Shown: positions 27,713 through 37,086, numbered from the stretch's first letter. The stretch is 64,000 bases of DNA from Weissella paramesenteroides ATCC 33313 (GCF_000160575.1 NZ_GG697128.1:538237-602236); one strand, 5' to 3'. Notes: generated by a model not told the origin, from the letters alone. Made by a program: numbers and translations.

Positions 27713-27779
27713 TTAAACTTTCGGGGTAGCTCCGGCCCCTCGCGGGGCTATCTAAAAACCACTCCAAAGTATTGACATT

Positions 27780-27875
27780 ATTCCCCCATATAATTTAGAC
27801 ACTTGATAATGTATTTTCTTTTTTGAGACGCCCAACTCCTCAGCAAGTTCTCGAATTGTTTTTAAGTTATCACTC
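27780..27875 (-). pseudogene. RepB/DUF536-type protein, N-terminal HTH fragment
   Basis: On the minus strand MSDNLKTIRELAEELGVSKK and KIHYQVSKL form the HTH that opens RepB-like plasmid proteins. The ATG overlaps the stop of the Rep_3 remnant (CATGAGTGA). The frame is lost by about 27780. The missing C-terminal part lies at 25405-25838. Confidence 0.65.
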
Positions 27876-28335
27876 ATGATCTATATCCTGCCTCTTAACA
27901 ATCTGTAGATACTGTTCAATCGATTTTTTAAGATACCTAGCAATGTTCTTTTTTGCATAGTTATCTTGTTTATCATTGACATATGCTAGAGGCTCTTTAA
28001 CATCATTTAAGCCACGTATGTCCTTTAATTCGTCGTAGAGTGGATAAACATTTTTCCGTAGACCAGACAAATTGCCGTATCTGTCATTTCTTGTAACTCT
28101 TTCATACCAATTTCAGGATTACGGTAGCTGTCAATTTGTTATTCTCGGTGTCCACCTTTAACACTATAGTGCTCGTATTGGTTGTAATTCATCGATAACC
28201 AACGATACAAAATAACGGCATATTTACTATTAAATTCAGAAATTTCTGACAAGGCATGTTGCGTAAAATTAGTTTTAAGATTAATTAAATAAGGCATGAT
28301 TTCAGGACTAAAGCGAATTAATACCTCATCCTGAT
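27870..28335 (-). pseudogene. Rep_3-family plasmid initiator (RepA), broken fragments
   Basis: Two pieces in different frames belong to one Rep_3 initiator. The upstream piece (about 28139-28335) reads EIMPYLINLKTNFTQHALSE, then SKYAVILYRWLSMNY, the family's winged-helix hallmark. The downstream piece (27870-28135) reads RNPEIGMKELQEMTDT and, after a frame break, LYDELKDIRGLNDVKE to the stop. The 5' part is missing and is replaced by resolvase sequence. This was a theta-replicating plasmid now fixed in the island. Confidence 0.7.
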
Positions 28336-28688
28336 TTAGAAAGACAAATTGAATCTTTAGAAAAATTTGGTACCGAAAAGATTTTTGTTGAAAAAAATCG
28401 GGCGCCACAATTGAGTAGCGTCCAGTTTTTCAAGAAGCATTAAATTTTGTTCGAGAAGAAGATACGTTCAAGGTAGAAACAATTGGAAATCAGCTGTGAG
28501 ACCGTTTCATCAAAGATTTAATTGTTCAAATATTGGCAATGATATCAGAACAAGAGAGAACTGAATATAAAAGACGACGAGCGGTTTATCGAAATATTGT
28601 TCATGAATTAGAAAAAGAAGCTGCAATTTCAAAAATTGTTAAAGAATACGGAGTGATTTGTCAAACTGGTTATAGAATTAAAAACTAA
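28314..28688 (+). pseudogene. Serine resolvase/invertase remnant
   Basis: On the plus strand, fragments DLERQIESLEKFGTEKIFVE, ALNFVREEDTFKVETI, RFIKDLIVQILAMISEQERT and a terminal helix match a plasmid-type serine resolvase. Several frame breaks and a stop interrupt it, and the N-terminal catalytic serine region is gone. Its 3' end overlaps the stop of the convergent yhdH-like gene by four bases. Confidence 0.65.
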
Positions 28689-29674
28689 ATATTTACAATT
28701 GTTCGTCCTAAGTGTTTTCCTTCTTTTAACTGATTTAATGTTTTAGAAAGCCCTTCTAATGTAATTTCGTTTACTAATGTCGTATCTGTAATTTTCCATT
28801 TTTTTGAAAGATTTTCCCAAATGAAAAGTCTTTTTTCATTAGAAATGTTAACTGAGTCAATTCCTAAAAGATTAATACCTCGTAAAATAAATGGCAGTAC
28901 TGTGGTTGCCATTTTAATTCCCCCAGCATTACCACATAGGGAAATAGATCCTTGATAAAAAACGTAAGGAATCAAGTTTGCCACTAATTCTCCTCCAACA
29001 GTATCTAAAATGTAGTGGAACTGTTGTTTGTTTAATGGTTTATTTTCGAATTCAAAATCGCTCAATAAAATAGTATCGGTGGCACCTAAGGTTTTCGCAA
29101 CTTCAATTTGGTTTTCTTTTCGTACAAGAGCAATGATGTTTTTATATCCTACTTTTGATAAAATTTGCAAAGCTATACTACCAACACCACCAGTCGCACC
29201 AGTCACTAAAATCTTTTGATCTGAGTCAGCTCTCATACCATTTTTCTCTAGCGCATCAATTGATAGTGCTGCTGTGAATCCAGCAGTTCCCAAGATCATT
29301 GCCTCTTTCATAGTTAGATTTTCAGGTATCGGAATTATCCATTCTGCGGGAATTTTAGCATATTCAGAAAATCCTCCAGTATGACTCATTCCCATCTTAT
29401 AACCCGTCACAAGAACTTCTTGTCCTTTTTTAAAATTAGGATTAGAAGATTCTACAACTTCTCCGCTTAAATCAATACCAGGTATCATAGGATAATCTCG
29501 AATGACACCACCATTTTTTTGGACCGCTAGCATGTCTTTATAATTTACAGAAGAGTAATGAATCTTAATTAATACTTCTCCATTGGATAGATCATCAACT
29601 GTAAGATTGTTTTCAATATTATAGTCAATTTCTCCGTCTTTATCGCTAACAAGTAATGCTTTAAAATCTTTCAT
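28685..29674 (-). CDS. YhdH/AcuI-family quinone oxidoreductase (medium-chain dehydrogenase)
   Basis: This 329-residue zinc-free medium-chain dehydrogenase/reductase has the family pattern: SSVNYKDMLA (about 45), IPGIDLSGEV, GFSEYAKIPAEW, and the NADPH-binding ILVTGATGGVGSIALQILSK (about 153). The YhdH/YhfP/AcuI group reduces acrylyl-CoA or other enoyl or quinone substrates with NADPH. The ATG at 29674 has an AGGAAA upstream. It is flanked by plasmid remnants, so it probably arrived as plasmid cargo. Substrate unknown. Confidence 0.88.
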   Translation of the reverse strand: MKDFKALLVSDKDGEIDYNIENNLTVDDLSNGEVLIKIHYSSVNYKDMLAVQKNGGVIRDYPMIPGIDLSGEVVESSNPNFKKGQEVLVTGYKMGMSHTGGFSEYAKIPAEWIIPIPENLTMKEAMILGTAGFTAALSIDALEKNGMRADSDQKILVTGATGGVGSIALQILSKVGYKNIIALVRKENQIEVAKTLGATDTILLSDFEFENKPLNKQQFHYILDTVGGELVANLIPYVFYQGSISLCGNAGGIKMATTVLPFILRGINLLGIDSVNISNEKRLFIWENLSKKWKITDTTLVNEITLEGLSKTLNQLKEGKHLGRTIVNI

Positions 29675-29747
29675 AAATTTTCCTTTCTAAACAAAATAGT
29701 TTTGTTGCAATGTAAGGTAGCTGTGGCCTTGATTATAAAAATATTCA

Positions 29748-29987
29748 TCACCCAAATAAGGAGTCTAGTAGTAGATAACCTAGTAAGTCAGTATTATCGG
29801 TATTACTTATTATTTTATCAAATGTATCTGTAGAATAAATATGGCGATCTAATATAATTGATATTGTTAAATAGTCCGAGACATAATATTTTTTGGATAC
29901 ATAGCTAAAAAGTAACTTTGTTTCAAAAGTGTTATAAAAATTCTCTATACACATATTTTTTTCTCTTGGTATTTTCTTTGAATCCAA
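29748..29987 (-). CDS. Hypothetical protein, possibly a fragment (79 aa)
   Basis: An AT-rich frame with no recognised motif; it reads FYNTFETKLLFSYVSKKYYV in the middle. It lies directly upstream of the YhdH-like gene on the same strand, where a TetR-type regulator is often found, but I cannot show homology. It may be the remains of such a regulator or chance. Confidence 0.3.
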   Translation of the reverse strand: MDSKKIPREKNMCIENFYNTFETKLLFSYVSKKYYVSDYLTISIILDRHIYSTDTFDKIISNTDNTDLLGYLLLDSLFG

Positions 29988-30380
29988 TTAAAAAAACTAG
30001 CTTTATAACTACGCAAAAGAACAAAAAATATAAAATACAAAAGATAAACTTATAATAGGCTGCGCATTTTTCATGTTGAAAAATAAAATCGACAAAATGT
30101 CCATACCTAATTTGAGCTAGGTCTTTTTTTTACACAGAAAATTTTATGTATATACGAGTTTAACGTATCAATCAACAATAAAATCACTAGTATATTCTGA
30201 AAATCGTATGACCCAAAACAGTAATGACTAATCATTTTATTAAATGACCATCGAATCACAAAATAAGGGCATTAAATCTTAAAAAGCTTGAATTTACAAG
30301 CACTTATTTGCCAGCATCATAACCGAATGAAATGAGGGCAATGCGCACTTACACTCTTGACACCTGTCAATAGTAGTTTG

Positions 30381-30405
30381 CCAAGGATTTCATCCTTGGT
30401 TTTTT
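30381..30405 (+). terminator. Intrinsic terminator
   Basis: CCAAGGATTTCATCCTTGG followed by TTTTTTCC. The stretch 29988-30430 otherwise holds only AT-rich sequence and a weaker ACCTA/TAGGT hairpin with T run at about 30103-30130; I see no gene. Confidence 0.7.
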
Positions 30406-30433
30406 CCTTGTATCAGAAGGCTAACGCCAACCA

Positions 30434-30793
30434 TTAATTAATCACATTATGCAGGATCCAATGGCTATAAGATAACCGGGCACTCATCGTAATTAACCAC
30501 GGATGATTGACTTCGAAAATTTGTATTTCCGTTTCTAAGTACAGGAGTGTTTTACCATGATTAAAGGTTAAAATTGGTGCTGGGAAATCGGGTCTGGTCG
30601 CAACCTGATGTACGCTTTGCCGTGAGTTCATCTCCCAACGTTCTTTTAGATCTTCTCGTGATAAAAGTTTTGGTAACTGCTCTTTTTCAACTAACACTTG
30701 TTTTGTGAGTTGTGCCGTTAGTTCTTCCTTAGCCGCATTAGGATGCCAATCATTTAAAATATCATATGCGTTATTACCCAAATCTAATTTCAT
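30434..30793 (-). CDS. HTH (AlpA/excisionase-like) plasmid protein
   Basis: This 119-residue protein has an acidic helical N-terminus and a winged-HTH-like C-terminal half (LLSREDLKERWEMNSRQSVH, then DFPAPILTFNHGKTLLYLET and VNHPWL). That pattern occurs in small DNA-binding proteins of lactobacillar plasmids. A GGAGGA site lies just upstream of the ATG at 30793. The role is probably regulation of mobilisation or partition, by context only. Confidence 0.5.
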   Translation of the reverse strand: MKLDLGNNAYDILNDWHPNAAKEELTAQLTKQVLVEKEQLPKLLSREDLKERWEMNSRQSVHQVATRPDFPAPILTFNHGKTLLYLETEIQIFEVNHPWLITMSARLSYSHWILHNVIN

Positions 30794-30911
30794 GAATAGT
30801 CCTCCTATGATGGCGTGGTTATAAGATTCTACAAGATAAAATATTCACCCCGAATAGTAAAATTTACTATCATTGCCATGAAATACTTCAATGCGTAGAT
30901 AGTAATAATTA

Positions 30912-31118
30912 TCATAGATACCAGCTAGATACATCGCTTGCGTGATGTTGTGTCACATGGGAGGTATTTAAGATACGTTTACGTAGCAACCAGAAATGTT
31001 CATTATCAGTTTGAATAAACACACAGCACCGGTTATCTCTCACATTAAACAATCTGTTTTTAAGGCCGTCATCATAGCGAATAATAGCTTGTAAGTCTAA
31101 AGGTTCATCGTATGGATT
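30912..31118 (-). pseudogene. Hypothetical remnant without start codon
   Basis: A 68-codon open frame beginning after a TAA and lacking a start. It reads NPYDEPLDLQAIIRYDDGL and later VFIQTDNEHFWLLRKRILNT. Composition is protein-like. No family is recognised; the 5' end is probably deleted. Confidence 0.35.
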
Positions 31119-31175
31119 TTAAATGATTTATCATGGATTATCTAGTTAGAACAAACACAATTTTTTCAGATAAGT

Positions 31176-31337
31176 TCAAATGTTTTTATCAGATTCGTCA
31201 TTACTATGAGACTCATTATGCTGATTAATCAAATAATCAGCCAACAGATATTGTTCTAGAGAATCATCCTCAGTTGTTGGCAAGTCATCATCCGAAGTGA
31301 TTTTAGTCGGGTGATATGGAATAGTATTTTTATCCAC
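31176..31337 (-). CDS. Small acidic protein (53 aa), GTG start
   Basis: The frame begins at a GTG that overlaps the stop of the small membrane protein upstream (AGTGGATAA). It encodes an acidic, hydrophilic peptide (IPYHPTKITSDDDLPTTEDD, then LEQYLLADYLINQHN). There is no motif. The overlap suggests translational coupling with the membrane protein. It is likely a plasmid-borne pair of unknown role. Confidence 0.4.
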   Translation of the reverse strand: MDKNTIPYHPTKITSDDDLPTTEDDSLEQYLLADYLINQHNESHSNDESDKNI

Positions 31338-31530
31338 TATTTTTTTTTGCAAACTGGATACATAACCAGCCCATAACTAAGGTATACCAAAGAGATTGAA
31401 CATTTCCCCATGACCATGACCAAGTTAATGTTGTTGAAACTATATCGAGGACACCCCAAAAATAACATAGATACCCGATAACAGCGAAAATATCTTCCAT
31501 ACCATATAACACCCGCCAAATTTTTTTCAT
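31330..31530 (-). CDS. Small two-segment membrane protein (66 aa)
   Basis: It starts MKKIWRVLYGMEDIFAVIGY and has two tryptophan-rich hydrophobic segments (about 13-33 and 42-60), ending in KKNSG. GGGAG lies eight bases before the ATG. It precedes the small acidic gene with an 8-bp overlap. Not recognised; it has the look of a plasmid accessory gene. Confidence 0.5.
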   Translation of the reverse strand: MKKIWRVLYGMEDIFAVIGYLCYFWGVLDIVSTTLTWSWSWGNVQSLWYTLVMGWLCIQFAKKNSG

Positions 31531-31666
31531 GGACTATCTCCCTAATTATCGTATAGCTCTAGCTAGCTTATGCATTTACTTGACCAGAATTAGTTCTAAC
31601 TTGTACTAAGTATACGGCGATATAAATAATGTGATAGCTATTTTTTTAGGATAAACAAGAGTATAT

Positions 31667-31954
31667 TTACCCAAAATCAATTTGATCTAACATTGTCTCG
31701 CGACTAGCTTGATCTAAACCAAGATAAGTTAACGTCATGGCTTCACTTGAGTGATTCAATAAATGCATAACTAAACCAATATTGTAGTTTAACTGTGTAT
31801 AGACACGGTAAGCGCCTGTTTTACGCATCGTATGTGTGCCTAGATAGTTGATACCTAATAAATCACCAACGCGTGCCATCACCTTATAAAACTGCTTCTC
31901 TGTGATATGTCGATCTGGATGGGCGAGAGCGTAAAATATCTTGTGTAAATGCAT
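31667..31954 (-). pseudogene. Plasmid-type tyrosine recombinase, C-terminal half
   Basis: Reads ITEKQFYKVMARVGDLLGIN, GTHTMRKTGAYRVYTQ (the HxxR catalytic box), and LLNHSSEAMTLTYLGLDQ (His and the nucleophile Tyr). The N-terminal half with the first Arg is missing; an IS256-type element begins at its upstream edge. A matching N-terminal half, also cut by an IS, lies at 44006-44259 on the same strand. Confidence 0.75.
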
Positions 31955-33176
31955 AAAAGATTTCTGAATTGTATAGAAATAGGGAATGCCTTCCCTTATG
32001 ATATTTAGTAATCACAGAAAACATCACAGGAGGCATTCCCCATGAATGAACTTACCACAGAAATTATCGCTGCACTAGCCCAAAAGCAAGATTTGGACGA
32101 AGTTTTTCGTCACCACCTAGAAATTGCGATTAACCAGCTGCTTCAAACCGAACTGGCAGAGTTTTTAGGTTACGAACGCTACTCATACGCTGGGATTAAC
32201 ACTGGTAATAACCGCAACGGCAGTTATGAGCGCTCGTTTGATACGAAGTACGGCCAACTTAACTTAACCATTCCTCGAGATCGCAATGGCCGGTTTGAAA
32301 ATCATACCTTGCCATCCTACGGTCGGCACAGTGATAATTTAGAAACAACGGTCATTCAGTTGTATACCAAGGGAATTACCACTGCTGAAATTGCCGAACT
32401 CATTGAGAAAATGTACGGTGCTCACTACTCCAAAGCCACGGTTTCCAACATGACTAAAGCCGTCAATGAACAGGTTCAAGCTTTCCAGCAACGTCGACTG
32501 GCTTCACAATATGCGGCCATCTTCTTAGATGCCACTTACTTGCCGTTAAAGCGGGATACCGTTCAAAAAGAAGCCGTTCATATTGCGATTGGCATTCGTC
32601 CAGATGGTACGAAATAAGTGCTGAACTACCAAGTGGCGCCAACGGAATCGACTGGAATCTGGACTGAACTGCTGGGAACCTTGATCAAGCAGGGCGTTAA
32701 AGATGTGCTGTTGTTTGTGGCCGATGGGTTAGTTGGTTTGGATGAAGGCTTGAATCGGCATTTCCCTAAAGCCAAACGACAACGTTGCCTGGTTCATGTT
32801 GGGCGGAATCTGGTGAACAAAGTTCGCGTAAAAGACCGCAAGGCCGTGATCAGTGACTTTAAACAAGTTCATCGGGCCGCCAACCGTGAAGCAGCAGAAC
32901 TGAAACTGAATGAGTTCGCCAACAACTGGCATCAGACCTATCCCAAATTAATCAAAGATCTGCTTAAAATGCCGAATTTACTCACTTTCATGGACTTTCC
33001 ACCAGCTATCCGGCAATCACTATACTCCACTAACCTGATTGAGAACTTTAATAAGCATCTCAAGCGCACCACCCACCACAAAGAACAATTTCAAACGGAA
33101 GATTCCCTGGATCGCTTCCTGGTTTCTCAGTTTAATGTTTATAAAGAGAAGTCTCTGAAGCGGATCCACAGAGGTT
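31955..33176 (+). mobile_element. IS256-family insertion sequence, 3'-truncated
   Basis: The element starts near 31955-31985, where GGGAATGCCTTCCC lies 50-60 bp before the transposase ATG. It runs into the transposase gene and stops abruptly near 33176, where glycosyltransferase sequence begins. The right end is missing. It cuts the plasmid recombinase gene on its left. Confidence 0.7.
32042..33176 (+). pseudogene. IS256-family (Mutator-type) transposase, nonsense-mutated and truncated
   Basis: The first 191 codons (LLQTELAEFLGYERY, RNGSYERSFDTKYGQLNLTI, IFLDATYLPLKR with the first catalytic Asp) end at a TAA at 32615-32617. The same frame continues VLNYQVAPTESTGIW, LLFVADGLVGLDEG (second Asp), RQRCLVHVGRNL and STNLIENFNKHLKRTT (Glu). 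A GAA to TAA change in DGTKEVL explains the stop. The C-terminus is lost at about 33176. Confidence 0.88.
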
Positions 33177-33868
33177 TCAAAATTGGTGTAGATGAGGAGG
33201 TGGCATTATTGAATAAATTTGATTTAATCACGCTTCCTAGCATAGCTGCAGAAAATATACTAAGGAAACAGGGGCTAATTGTGCCTACAATAATCCAACA
33301 GGGCCCATTCGATTTTCTTACCCAAGCACCAGAGGTTTCTTCCATCTTTTCTAGTATAGTCAATTTTGCAGGAAACATTTCTTTCTCTAAAGTTGGTTTT
33401 CTAAGAGACATTAATACGCCAAACATTCTAGTGTTTGGTAGTAACTTAGATTTTACACTACCCAACAACGTTAGCTATATGGGTAAATTTGATAATGATG
33501 ATCTTATTCCGAAATTAAATAGTGGGTATGGATTGTTATAGGACAATGATAAAAACAACGATGGGAAACATTTTAAGTCATATGAAAAATATAATTGGCA
33601 GTACAAATTAAGTTTGTATTTAGCAGCGGGTATTGTCCCTATAGCGGATCACGCTTCAAATGTAGGAAAGTGGCTTATTGATAACAAGTGTGGAATAACA
33701 ATTCCTAATATAGAAAGCCTGGATGATGCTATACAATCTATTTCCCGACAAGAGTATGATGAATTAGAAATTGCCGTTAAATCTCAACAAAATAAGGTTA
33801 GACAAGGATATTATACTCAGAAACTAGTGAAACTTATAAACAAAAAAATGTTTACATATCCAATTTAA
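33177..33868 (+). pseudogene. Glycosyltransferase (Gtf3/galactofuranosyltransferase-like), 3' fragment
   Basis: The sequence after the IS break reads NKFDLITLPSIAAENILRKQ, FAGNISFSKVGFLRD, NILVFGSNLDFTLPNNVSYM, then a TAG at 33539-33541 where LW is expected (GYGLL-stop-DNDK), then KYNWQYKLSLYLAAGIVPI and KWLIDNKCGITI. This matches the C-terminal nucleotide-sugar domain of small polysaccharide glycosyltransferases. A TGG to TAG change plus the 5' truncation make it non-functional. Confidence 0.7.
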
Positions 33869-34329
33869 TCAGTTATATAAGTCGTTGTAGAATTTTATTT
33901 TACTATTTGTTTGATTTTTCACTTCATGACAAAATAAGCAGAAGATTTATTATTAGTTTAATTTAACACTTATACAAGTGAATAATTTGAACAGCAAGTA
34001 CTGAATTTTTTGTAAATCTAACCATTTTTTGTGTAATTTAGTGCATGTGATTAGAAAATCTATTGACAGCGACTAAATACCGAATCAAAATATTTTAAAA
34101 TTATAGAGGACCATGGAGTAAGGAAGTATAATCAGAAACTTAAATTTTGTTATCAATAATTTACTAAGTGAAGATGGTTGATAGCTTGTAGATAGAACTA
34201 TTTCTAGCTTAGCAAGAATCCTTGTACAAGTAGCAAGGTAAATTTGTATAGGCATATATTAATATTAAGGACACTAAATATCGGACTATCCATTAAAACC
34301 TCAACGTTCTTACTGTTTTTTATAAATTA
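33869..34329. other. AT-rich gap without recognised features
   Basis: Between the glycosyltransferase remnant and the 50-bp palindrome I find no open frame of useful length, no tRNA-like fold and no obvious IS end on either strand. Confidence 0.5.
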
Positions 34330-34379
34330 ACTAGGGTCCGTCTGAAAACTACTTAAGTAGTTTTCAGACGGACCCTAGT
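34330..34379. repeat. 50-bp perfect palindrome
   Basis: The arm at 34330-34354, beginning ACTAGGGTCCGTCTG and ending AACTACTT, is followed immediately by its exact reverse complement (34355-34379), with no loop. It may be two abutted inverted ends of an IS whose body was lost, or a cruciform-forming terminator. Confidence 0.9.
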
Positions 34380-34401
34380 GGCAGCTGTTCAGGCCTAATA
34401 C

Positions 34402-34440
34402 AAAACGAGCTCAAGACATTTTTGTCTCGAGCTCGTTTTA
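34402..34440. terminator. Terminator after the YihY-family gene
   Basis: AAAACGAGCTC, an imperfect inner stem, and GAGCTCGTTTTAC form a hairpin with A and T runs on both sides, 27 bp after the gene's stop. Confidence 0.85.
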
Positions 34441-34466
34441 CTTTAATCTTTATTTTTCTTCAACCG

Positions 34467-35354
34467 TTACTTTAATAGCTTGGGGATTCCCATTGCTTCT
34501 TGCTCCTCGATTCTCCCTAGGATCATATCTTGAATTGCCGCATTTAAAACCGCGCCGAACATTAAGATCAACTCTGTGAAATCAAGACAAAACATCAACA
34601 CAATAAATGTCCCAATCGTGCGGTAGCTATCCATGTTATGCATAAAATACTTCACATACAGTGAAAACGCTTGAGATAGCAATAACCAGCCGACCGTAGC
34701 AGTTAAGGCCCCCGGCCACACAAAGCGCCACTTTAATTTAGCACTCGGAACAAAATACAACAGAATCATTAGAACCAACAGAACCACCAAGAATGTGACT
34801 GGCCACTTAGCGGCATTAATATAACCGATAATTTCATGAGGCACGTGTAGGTATGGGGCCAGTTGTTCTAAAATAATCTGGCCAAGGCTAAAGAACAACA
34901 TCAAAACAAACAGAAACGTAATCAACGCAACCATCCAAAAGAAAGCGACGATACGGTTCACTAAAGCATTTTGATTCTTTGCCACACCATAGGCCCCGTT
35001 AACCGTTCGCTGAAAAGCTGCTACTGCTCGGGACGACGACCATAAGGCCACAATCACCCCAATTGAAAGTACCCCGCCACTTCGAGTATTCAAGAATGAA
35101 TGAATACTTGGTTTTAACATCGAGAAGATACTTTCGGGGACCATTGGTTCAATACTCTCTAAAACGGTTTCCGTTTGGATATTAAGGTAAGGTAGCAGAC
35201 TAGCAATAACCAATAACGCTGGAAATAAGGATAATAACGTGTAGTAGGCCAATACGACGGCCGAATCTGACACGTTGGCCATTTGATAGTGTTTGCTAAT
35301 GGTTTGAATCACGTGTTTAATCTGGCTCGCGCACTTGCGCCATTGAATGCTCAC
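34467..35354 (-). CDS. YihY/BrkB-family inner-membrane protein
   Basis: 295 residues with six hydrophobic segments and the family pattern: ALAYYTLLSLFPALLVIASL near residue 30, ALWSSSRAVAAFQRTVNGAY (about 105-125) and WPGALTATVGWLLLSQAFSLY (about 213). The family was once called RNase BN but is now regarded as a membrane transporter or structural protein of unknown role. Ends in a good terminator. Neighbouring DNA consists of IS remnants, so the gene is probably imported. Its GC content looks higher than the AT-rich remnants around it. Confidence 0.88.
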   Translation of the reverse strand: MSIQWRKCASQIKHVIQTISKHYQMANVSDSAVVLAYYTLLSLFPALLVIASLLPYLNIQTETVLESIEPMVPESIFSMLKPSIHSFLNTRSGGVLSIGVIVALWSSSRAVAAFQRTVNGAYGVAKNQNALVNRIVAFFWMVALITFLFVLMLFFSLGQIILEQLAPYLHVPHEIIGYINAAKWPVTFLVVLLVLMILLYFVPSAKLKWRFVWPGALTATVGWLLLSQAFSLYVKYFMHNMDSYRTIGTFIVLMFCLDFTELILMFGAVLNAAIQDMILGRIEEQEAMGIPKLLK

Positions 35355-35369
35355 CGTGTCTAATCCTCC

Positions 35370-35648
35370 TTAAAATGTGCCATACTCTTCGGCAAATTTG
35401 AGTGTACCCACCATTTTATCTATCGTCTTACGACTAAACCGAACCCGCTTGGCCTGACGGAACGTTTCAATAAAAGTTGCCAGATCCTGATAGTTAGCCA
35501 CTGCCGTGCAGTTATAAGCATCGCGCGGATTGAGCTTGGTTTTATTACCAATTACCAGCGAATTACTGTGTTCATACCGGTCATAGTAATTGTAATAAAC
35601 CAGTGGTTTGGTGTCTACCCACGCCGCTTGGAATACTTTCTTCAGCAA
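35370..35648 (-). pseudogene. Unrecognised gene, C-terminal fragment
   Basis: A frame of about 90 residues (AWVDTKPLVYYNYYDRYEHS, then NPRDAYNCTAVANYQDL and RFSRKTIDKMVGTLKFAEEY) ends 15 bp before the YihY-family start and shares its strand. The 5' side is cut at about 35648, where IS110 sequence starts. I do not recognise the family. It may have been co-transcribed with the YihY gene. Confidence 0.45.
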
Positions 35649-35878
35649 GAAGGCCTAAACTATCATATTCTAAATCCGCTAGTAGCCAAGAACCGTATCA
35701 CTACTGGTTCACGACTAAGAAAAAATGATAAACGTGACGCTAGAAGATTGGCCGTTACCGAGTTTATGGAACATCAAAAGCCGTATCTCTTGGCTTACAA
35801 ACAAGACCGCATTTATCGTGAATTGACGGATATGAATCGCTATTACGATCAACTAAATGATGGATGTAAGCTGATTCC
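35649..35878 (+). pseudogene. IS110-family transposase fragment
   Basis: The plus strand reads LNYHILNPLVAKNRITTGSR, LRKNDKRDARRLAVTEF and RELTDMNRYYDQL, the N-terminal DEDD domain of IS110-type transposases (LNPLxAK and KNDKRDA are the hallmarks). Both ends are missing: the left is a break at 35648 and the right is the insertion of the next IS at 35879. Confidence 0.75.
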
Positions 35879-35941
35879 TGAGACAACTTTTAAGAGAGCG
35901 TATAATGAATAAATCACCTCTCAAAAGGAAGGAATTTTTAC

Positions 35942-36193
35942 ATGCCAACTCGTTACGACAAAGAATTCAAACAAAACATCATCAACCTATATAAACAAGG
36001 CGAATCAGCCGACCAACTGGCCAGAGAATATGGCATTGGCTGTTCAACCGTTCATAAGTGGATCCAGGGCCAAGCCAAAACTCAATCCGGTAAATCGCCA
36101 GACGAAATTAAAGCGATGGAAAAGCGGCTGGCTTCCCTGTCTGAGGAGAACGAAATCCTAAAAAAAGTCCTGGGCTTCCTTGCGCAGAAGTAA
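35942..36193 (+). CDS. IS3-family transposase OrfA, element 2
   Basis: An 83-residue OrfA with HTH (YDKEFKQNIINLYKQGESAD, LAREYGIGCSTVHKWIQG) and a coiled coil (EKRLASLSEENEILKKVLGF). AAGGAAGG precedes the ATG. The frame is complete, but its partner orfB is deleted, so the element cannot move unaided. Confidence 0.9.
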   Translation: MPTRYDKEFKQNIINLYKQGESADQLAREYGIGCSTVHKWIQGQAKTQSGKSPDEIKAMEKRLASLSEENEILKKVLGFLAQK

Positions 36194-36246
36194 CCAATAT
36201 TTTTGATTACATTCACCAAGAAAGCCATAACCACCAGGTAACTAAG

Positions 36247-36860
36247 ATGTGCCGAATCCTCGGTGTTTCCAGAGCTCAGTATTATCGTTATCGATCCCCA
36301 AGGCCTTCAAAACGCCGGGCCGAAGATGAAGACTTAAAACAACGGATTCTGCGGATCTTTGCGGAATTCAAGCAGCGATACGGCGTTATGAAGATCCACC
36401 ATGAATTGAATCTGGAACTTCAACCACTGCAGCGTCGGTGCAGACCAAGACGGATTTCCCGGCTCATGAAGGAACTGGATATCCACTCCGTTACCGTCAA
36501 TAAATGGAAAGCGCGGTTAAAAATCGAACCATTACTGGGGACCTGATTATCCACACAGACTTAGGATCACAGTACACCAGCGATGATTACAACCACCGGT
36601 TAACAGAACTACATATCCGCCACTCTTACAGCCGTAAGGGGTGTCCATACGATAATGCATCAATGGAATCTTTTCATGCTTCCCTCAAAAAGGAATGTGT
36701 TTATCCAGTGCCGGTCTTTGAGAATTATGAAACTGCCGCTGCTGTCCTTTTTGAATATGTGCATGCTTTCTACAATAGGAAGAGAATTCATAGTTCACTG
36801 GGCTACCAGACCCCCTTACAAGTTGAAATCGCAACGCTTACGAGCCAAATGGCCGCCTGA
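36247..36860 (+). pseudogene. IS3-family transposase OrfB, element 2, with internal deletion
   Basis: The N-terminal part (MCRILGVSRAQYYRYRSPRP, ILRIFAEFKQRYGVMKIHHE, RISRLMKELDIHSVT) breaks near 36520. The frame then resumes at LIIHTDLGSQYTSDDYNHRL (second catalytic Asp), SMESFHASLKKECVYPV (Glu) and ends TSQMAA. About 100 codons, including the first catalytic Asp, are missing, and the reading frame shifts at the join. Confidence 0.88.
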
Positions 36861-37086
36861 TTTAATGCTTTCCATGGTTCAAATAAGTTATTAATCACGA
36901 TTAATGATTTATTTGAGCTGTGGAAGGTAAACGCGGTTCTGAATGTCTCTTAAAACCTGTCTCAAATATTGACTTCAATCCAGCTTAACCACATTAAAAT
37001 AATCTGAAAACGTAAGTGTATAATAACAAAAAAATTGTAGTGGACAATCGCAATTAATAGGTGTTATACAATAAAAGCAAACAAAA

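Larger units (their letters stand above)
35879..36964 (+). mobile_element. IS3-family insertion sequence, element 2, internally deleted
   Basis: The ends match as inverted repeats: TGAGACAACTTTTAAGAGAG at 35879 and, inverted from the right, TGAGACAGGTTTTAAGAGAC ending at 36964. The length of 1086 bp is short for the family because orfB has lost about 300 bp. It sits inside an IS110 fragment. Confidence 0.8.
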
